DNA of 10,607 bases from NCBI GenBank assembly GCA_020027655.1, contig JAHKKJ010000064.1:1-10607 (forward strand), read 5' to 3'. The notes beneath the pieces are model-generated. The model was not told the origin of the DNA. It searched no databases and saw only the letters and a program-made list of their open reading frames with translations. A program made the position numbers and the translations under genes. This document shows, piece by piece, positions 7,814 to 10,607 of this stretch (positions are counted from its first letter, which is position 1; every line of letters starts with the position of its first letter). This DNA is from Deltaproteobacteria bacterium. GTDB lineage: Bacteria; Desulfobacterota; Binatia; UBA9968.

Positions 7814-8620
7814 ATGACGCTTCACGTATCGCCTCTACTTTCCTTATCGATTTTCGTCTTCGGAGCGATCGTCGGCAGCTTCTTGAACGTTTGTATTGTC
7901 CGAATTCCTAAGGGTGATTCGATTGTTCATCCTCCTTCGCACTGTCCAGGCTGCAAGAAGCCCATTCGATTTTACGATAATATTCCGTTGGTAAGTTATA
8001 TTGTGCTTCTGGGTCGGTGTCGCTCCTGCCGCGAGAGGATCTCGCCGCGCTATTTCTTCGTCGAGCTGTTGATGGCAGCTTTGTCGGTAGCTCTCTATTA
8101 TCAGTTCGGTTTCAGTCTTGCGTTTCTGGTCAGTCTTATCTTTGTGGCGGCTTTGATCGTGATCTCGTTTATCGACCTGGACGTCAGGATTGTGCCGGAC
8201 GTGATCAGCCTGCCCGGTATCGTTGCCGGTCTATTGTTTTCGGTTGTGGCCCGCTATGTTATCAGTGATCCGTTTGAGATCATTCCATCGCCGCTCAGTG
8301 CGTTAATTGGAGTGCTGGTCGGCGGCGGATTCTTGTTAGCACTGGCGTGGGCATACGAGGCTTTCACGGGTGTGGAAGGTATGGGTGGTGGTGACATTAA
8401 ACTTCTGGCCATGATCGGAGCTTTTCTCGGTTGGACATCGATTCCGTTTACGCTTTTTTTTGCTTCGCTCACCGGCTCCGTCATCGGGCTTGGGTTCATG
8501 ATTGGAAAAGGTGTTGGCAGGAGATTCGGACTTCCTTTTGCCCCTTTTCTCTGCCTGGGAGCGCTCCTATACCTATTCTTCGGCAGCGAACTCATGGAAT
8601 TCTACTTTCCCTCGAGTTGA
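7814..8620 (+). CDS. pilD: Prepilin peptidase / N-methyltransferase (A24 family)
   Basis: The inner-membrane aspartic protease that cuts the leader from type IV prepilins after Gly and N-methylates the new Phe1. The length of 268 residues is typical of full bifunctional PilD. The N-terminal signature GAIVGSFLNVCIVRIP (17-32) leads into the cytoplasmic zinc motif with Cys44-x2-Cys47 and Cys69-x2-Cys72, found in bifunctional members. The protease aspartates lie in IDLDVRIVPD (120-129) and in the GxGD-type motif GMGGGD (189-194). Multiple hydrophobic segments fit about eight membrane spans. Its likely substrates follow directly downstream. The start at 7814 is set by GGAG at 7801-7804. A T8 run at 8454-8461 lies within the coding region. 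Confidence 0.96.
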   Translation: MTLHVSPLLSLSIFVFGAIVGSFLNVCIVRIPKGDSIVHPPSHCPGCKKPIRFYDNIPLVSYIVLLGRCRSCRERISPRYFFVELLMAALSVALYYQFGFSLAFLVSLIFVAALIVISFIDLDVRIVPDVISLPGIVAGLLFSVVARYVISDPFEIIPSPLSALIGVLVGGGFLLALAWAYEAFTGVEGMGGGDIKLLAMIGAFLGWTSIPFTLFFASLTGSVIGLGFMIGKGVGRRFGLPFAPFLCLGALLYLFFGSELMEFYFPSS

Positions 8621-8866
8621 GGCTTCTCTAAGGCTGACTCTCAATTTTGTCAATTTTACATGTCCTGGAGCGCATTTTGGTTTACGCGCTGGCCTTTCTC
8701 GTACTGGGCACACGTAAAAGATTATTTTATCAATAGGTTGGCAATCGATTTCGCGAGACCGCCCATTGGTATGCTTCTTGCGCATCACGGGTCGCTGAAC
8801 CCGCGTAGAATTGTCGTAGTCGTGGCCGAAAATTCGAGAAGCTTATTGTTGCAAAAGGGCGGTTTT
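8621..8866 (+). other. Intergenic region between pilD and the FimT-like gene
   Basis: A 246-base gap. It contains the candidate -24/-12 element at 8766-8784, a 9-base tandem repeat TCAATTTTG/TCAATTTTA at 8641-8658, and a weak hairpin (CGGGT/ACCCG, 8788-8803) with no T-run. A frame in phase with fimT is open from an ATG at 8660, but its 69 extra residues do not resemble a pilin leader, so I treat the gap as non-coding. Confidence 0.5.
8766..8784 (+). promoter_or_regulatory. Candidate sigma-54 (-24/-12) promoter for the minor pilin genes
   Basis: The stretch TTGGTATGCTTCTTGC (8766-8781) has GG at 8768-8769 and GC at 8780-8781 with exactly 10 bases between, as in RpoN promoters. Against the consensus TTGGCACG-N4-TTGC, the outer TTGG, the A and G of the -24 element and the full TTGC of the -12 element match, with two mismatches (T for C, twice). 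It lies about 85 bases upstream of the fimT-like ATG within a non-coding gap. Pilin genes are commonly RpoN-dependent in proteobacteria. No enhancer site was identified. Confidence 0.4.
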
Positions 8867-9346
8867 ATGACTTTGCGGAAATTTGTAAGAGTCTTGTCGG
8901 ACATTAAGGGATTCACTTTAGCGGAAATGATGGCCACGGCGGGAGTAGTTGCAGTCTTGGTGGCGGTCGCGGTCCCCAATTATCTCGCCTTTCAACCGAA
9001 TATGCGTTTAAACGGCGCTTCCAGGGAGGTCTTGGGCAAGCTTATGTGGGCTCGCTCCAAGGCGGTCCAGAACAACAACACGTCTGTGGTCACTTTTATA
9101 ACCGATCACACCTTTCAAGTTTTCAACGATGCCAACGGCAACGGTTCAGCGGATGCCAACGAAACTATAACGATAGATCTTCAAACAGACTATTCCGATG
9201 TGACTTTCACCGTGAGCGGTTCCAGCTCTACTCCGACTTTCAATGGGCGCGGAACGGCTAGTAGCGACACGACCGTAACGATTACCAATTCGAGCGGTTC
9301 CAAGACCATCACGGTCAGTCCGACAGGCAACGTGAAGATTAGTTAA
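8867..9346 (+). CDS. FimT/GspH-type minor pilin
   Basis: A minor type IV pilin of 159 residues, likely part of the tip/priming complex. The class III leader is 15 residues ending in Gly15, and the mature protein begins FTLAEMM with Glu20 at mature position 5, followed by a hydrophobic helix (to about 38). The GspH/FimT style shows in LGKLMWARSKAVQNNNTSVVTF (split at residues 56-77) and the C-terminal beta pattern ending in SPTGNVKIS. Residues 88-99 (DANGNGSADANE) match an EF-hand-like calcium loop, with ligands at positions 1, 3, 5, 9 and 12. I chose the ATG at 8867 because it gives a normal leader and AAGGGCGG lies just upstream. The C-terminus is rich in Ser and Thr. It is followed after 37 bases by the PilV-type gene. 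Confidence 0.85.
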   Translation: MTLRKFVRVLSDIKGFTLAEMMATAGVVAVLVAVAVPNYLAFQPNMRLNGASREVLGKLMWARSKAVQNNNTSVVTFITDHTFQVFNDANGNGSADANETITIDLQTDYSDVTFTVSGSSSTPTFNGRGTASSDTTVTITNSSGSKTITVSPTGNVKIS

Positions 9347-9372
9347 TATGGCTTGCCTAAAAAGAAACTGCC

Positions 9373-9377
9373 GGAGG
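9373..9377 (+). promoter_or_regulatory. Ribosome-binding site deciding the pilV-like start
   Basis: A perfect GGAGG lies 6 bases before GTG at 9384. It selects that codon over the in-frame ATG at 9348, which sits 1 base after the preceding stop and has no comparable site. Confidence 0.75.
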
Positions 9378-9383
9378 AAAAAA

Positions 9384-9767
9384 GTGTCACAGGGGCAAGG
9401 TGGCTTTACGCTTATTGAAGTTCTCATCACGATGATGATTTTGACCATAGGGTTACTCGGAACGGCGGGTCTCACGACCGGGATCATTCGGGGAAACTTT
9501 TTTAGCAAGAACATAACTTCCGGTACCGTGATCGCACAGACCCAGTTGGAGGCAGTTCAGAATAAGGGCTACACGAATGCGACCACCACCAACTTCCCTG
9601 CAACGGCAACGACGGTCAGCATGGGGGGGGTGAGTTTTAACAGGACGACAACTATCACCGACAATTCCCCGGCAAGCAATATGAAGACGATATCGGTCAC
9701 GGTGACCTGGAATGAAGCCGACAACGCCGCCCGGTCCGTTTCCCTTCAGACGATCTTGGCTCAATAG
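9384..9767 (+). CDS. pilV: PilV-type minor pilin
   Basis: A minor type IV pilin of 127 residues. The GTG start gives a 7-residue leader, MSQGQGG, cut before FTLIEV with Glu12 at mature position 5. The long hydrophobic N-terminal helix continues with LITMMILTIGLLGTAGL, the style of PilV/PilI pilins, and the conserved region QTQLEAVQNKGY follows. The C-terminal half is a Thr/Ser/Asn-rich beta domain with TISVTVTWNE near the end. A start at the ATG 9348 would give a 19-residue, very basic leader and is less likely given the strong GGAGG site. A run of eight G at 9623-9630 lies at codons 80-83. It probably assembles with the FimT-, PilW- and PilX-type proteins into the initiation complex at the pilus tip. 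Confidence 0.85.
   Translation: MSQGQGGFTLIEVLITMMILTIGLLGTAGLTTGIIRGNFFSKNITSGTVIAQTQLEAVQNKGYTNATTTNFPATATTVSMGGVSFNRTTTITDNSPASNMKTISVTVTWNEADNAARSVSLQTILAQ
9623..9630 (+). repeat. Homopolymeric G8 tract within pilV
   Basis: Eight consecutive G in the frame ATG-GGG-GGG-GTG-AGT. Loss of one G gives TGA directly after the tract, and gain of one G gives GGT-GAG-TTT-TAA. Either change therefore truncates the pilin at about residue 82-85 of 127. Such a tract can slip in replication, though eight bases is short for high-frequency switching. Confidence 0.6.
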
Positions 9768-9778
9768 AGGAATTTGCG

Positions 9779-10378
9779 ATGCACCGGCTGCAACTCAAGA
9801 AAACAGAAGGATTTACGTTGACCGAGCTAATGGTTGTCATGGGCATCGGGATGGTGATGCTAGCGGCAGTGACGACGACGTTTATGGCACAGGCCAAATT
9901 CTACAACGCCCAAGAACAAATCAATGAGATGCAACAGAACGCCCGCGGCGCGCTCGACATGATCGCTCGTGAAGTCAAGATGGCTGGATATAACCCGGCA
10001 AATGGAGCGATTACCGGAGTAACATACAGCACCTCGCAGTTACAGATCGAGGCGGATCTGGATGCTAGCGGTACAATAAGTACCAGTAGCACCGCTAACG
10101 AACGGATTATTTATGTTTTTGACAGCGCGAACAAACAAATCACCCGTCAGGTGGGCTCAGGATCGGCCCAGATCCTTGCCGATAATATCACAGCTTTCGA
10201 CTTCAGTTATTATCAGGCCGATGGCACTACCCCCGCAACCACCTCAAGCGCGATTCGACAAGTGAAAATCGACATCACCGCCAGAGCATCTAAGCCCGAT
10301 CCCAACTATACCTCGAACAGTGGTTACAGGACTTATCAGGTATTCAATACAATTACGCCGATAAATCTGGCCCTCTAA
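9779..10378 (+). CDS. pilW: PilW-type minor pilin
   Basis: A minor type IV pilin of 199 residues, the GspJ-like member of the tip complex. The 11-residue leader ends in Gly11, and the mature protein begins FTLTEL with Glu16 at mature position 5. The hydrophobic helix is followed by the hallmark PilW stretch EMQQNARGALDMIAREVKM (50-68), then AGYNP. The C-terminal domain has DASGTI (95-100) and a Thr-rich loop around ADGTTPATTS, with the end TYQVFNTITPINL typical of the family. The ATG at 9779 is preceded by GAGGA at 8 or so bases. It starts 11 bases after the pilV stop, which points to a single operon. It is probably cleaved by the PilD encoded upstream. Confidence 0.9.
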   Translation: MHRLQLKKTEGFTLTELMVVMGIGMVMLAAVTTTFMAQAKFYNAQEQINEMQQNARGALDMIAREVKMAGYNPANGAITGVTYSTSQLQIEADLDASGTISTSSTANERIIYVFDSANKQITRQVGSGSAQILADNITAFDFSYYQADGTTPATTSSAIRQVKIDITARASKPDPNYTSNSGYRTYQVFNTITPINLAL

Positions 10379-10394
10379 ATTGGAGACTGATCAA

Positions 10395-10607
10395 ATGCGA
10401 CATAACAAATTGAGGAGTGTTGACTTAGGAAGAGTTTTCAAAAATGAAAGAGGCTTCCTTCTGATTGCCGCTTTGACGCTTCTTAGTGCGCTTACTTTGT
10501 TGGGAACGACAGCATATATCTTAAGCTCGACGGACCTGAAAATCGGCGGGAATTTTAGAAATAGCCACTTAACACTGCAAGCTGCTATGGCCGGCGGCGA
10601 GCGCGCC
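10395..10607 (+). CDS. pilX: PilX-type minor pilin (C-terminus cut by the window edge)
   Basis: The first 71 codons of a PilX-like minor pilin, read from the ATG at 10395 with GGAG 9 bases upstream, 16 bases after the pilW stop. The leader is 20 residues ending ERG, with the mature protein starting FLLIAALTLLSALTLLG. The PilX N-terminal pattern continues with STDLKIGGNFRNSHLTLQAA, and then MAGGERA. Mature position 5 is Ala or Ile rather than Glu, as in GspK-type pseudopilins. The Glu of the usual QAAEAG is also replaced (QAAMAG). It would sit at the very tip in the minor pilin complex, and a PilY1-like adhesin gene often follows beyond the edge. Confidence 0.85.
   Translation, partial: MRHNKLRSVDLGRVFKNERGFLLIAALTLLSALTLLGTTAYILSSTDLKIGGNFRNSHLTLQAAMAGGERA

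Noticed and set aside
8788..8803. Hairpin CGGGT/ACCCG as a terminator after pilD
   Set aside because: The stem is 5 bp, has no T-run, and sits about 170 bases after the pilD stop.
8660..8866. In-frame 69-codon extension upstream of the FimT-like pilin
   Set aside because: It would put the Gly-Phe cleavage site 84 residues in. Prepilin leaders are short, and a purine-rich site precedes the ATG at 8867.
9348..9383. ATG start for pilV at 9348
   Set aside because: The GTG at 9384 has a perfect GGAGG at 6 bases and yields a normal short leader.

Overview
The window comes from a Gram-negative bacterium that makes an ABC-exported surface polysaccharide and type IVa-like pili. The prepilin peptidase / FimT / PilV / PilW / PilX order and the style of the minor pilins suggest a deltaproteobacterium or a related lineage. 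That placement is an inference from gene style, not a database match. There are two divergent blocks separated by about 70 AT-rich bases near 7742-7813.

The left block (1-7741) is read entirely on the minus strand and looks like one operon for an O-antigen-type polysaccharide. In transcription order it holds an ABC-2 permease (Wzm-like), an ATPase with a C-terminal carbohydrate-binding extension (Wzt-like), a two-domain methyltransferase/kinase-like protein with a C-terminal coiled coil, a 900-residue fused GT2-GT4 glycosyltransferase, and a GT2 glycosyltransferase that runs off the left edge. In the E. coli O8/O9a paradigm, a WbdD methyltransferase-kinase caps the growing chain, its coiled coil sets chain length, and the Wzt C-terminal domain recognises the cap before export. 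The same three architectural elements sit side by side here, so this locus is best read as a terminator-coupled export system with its own glycosyltransferases.

The right block (7814-10607) is read on the plus strand and is a type IV pilus assembly cluster: prepilin peptidase PilD, then a FimT/GspH-type pilin, a PilV-type pilin, a PilW-type pilin and the start of a PilX-type pilin cut by the right edge. The leaders of the pilins end in Gly followed by Phe, the cut site that PilD processes. A candidate sigma-54 promoter lies in the 246-base gap between pilD and fimT. The pilV-like gene carries a run of eight G whose gain or loss of one base would stop translation almost at once, a possible on/off switch.

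No RNA genes, CRISPR array, insertion sequence or attachment site were seen. No non-coding stretch exceeds 300 bases. The most interesting material is the MTase/kinase terminator candidate beside Wzm/Wzt, the G8 tract in pilV and the calcium-loop motif in the FimT-like pilin.
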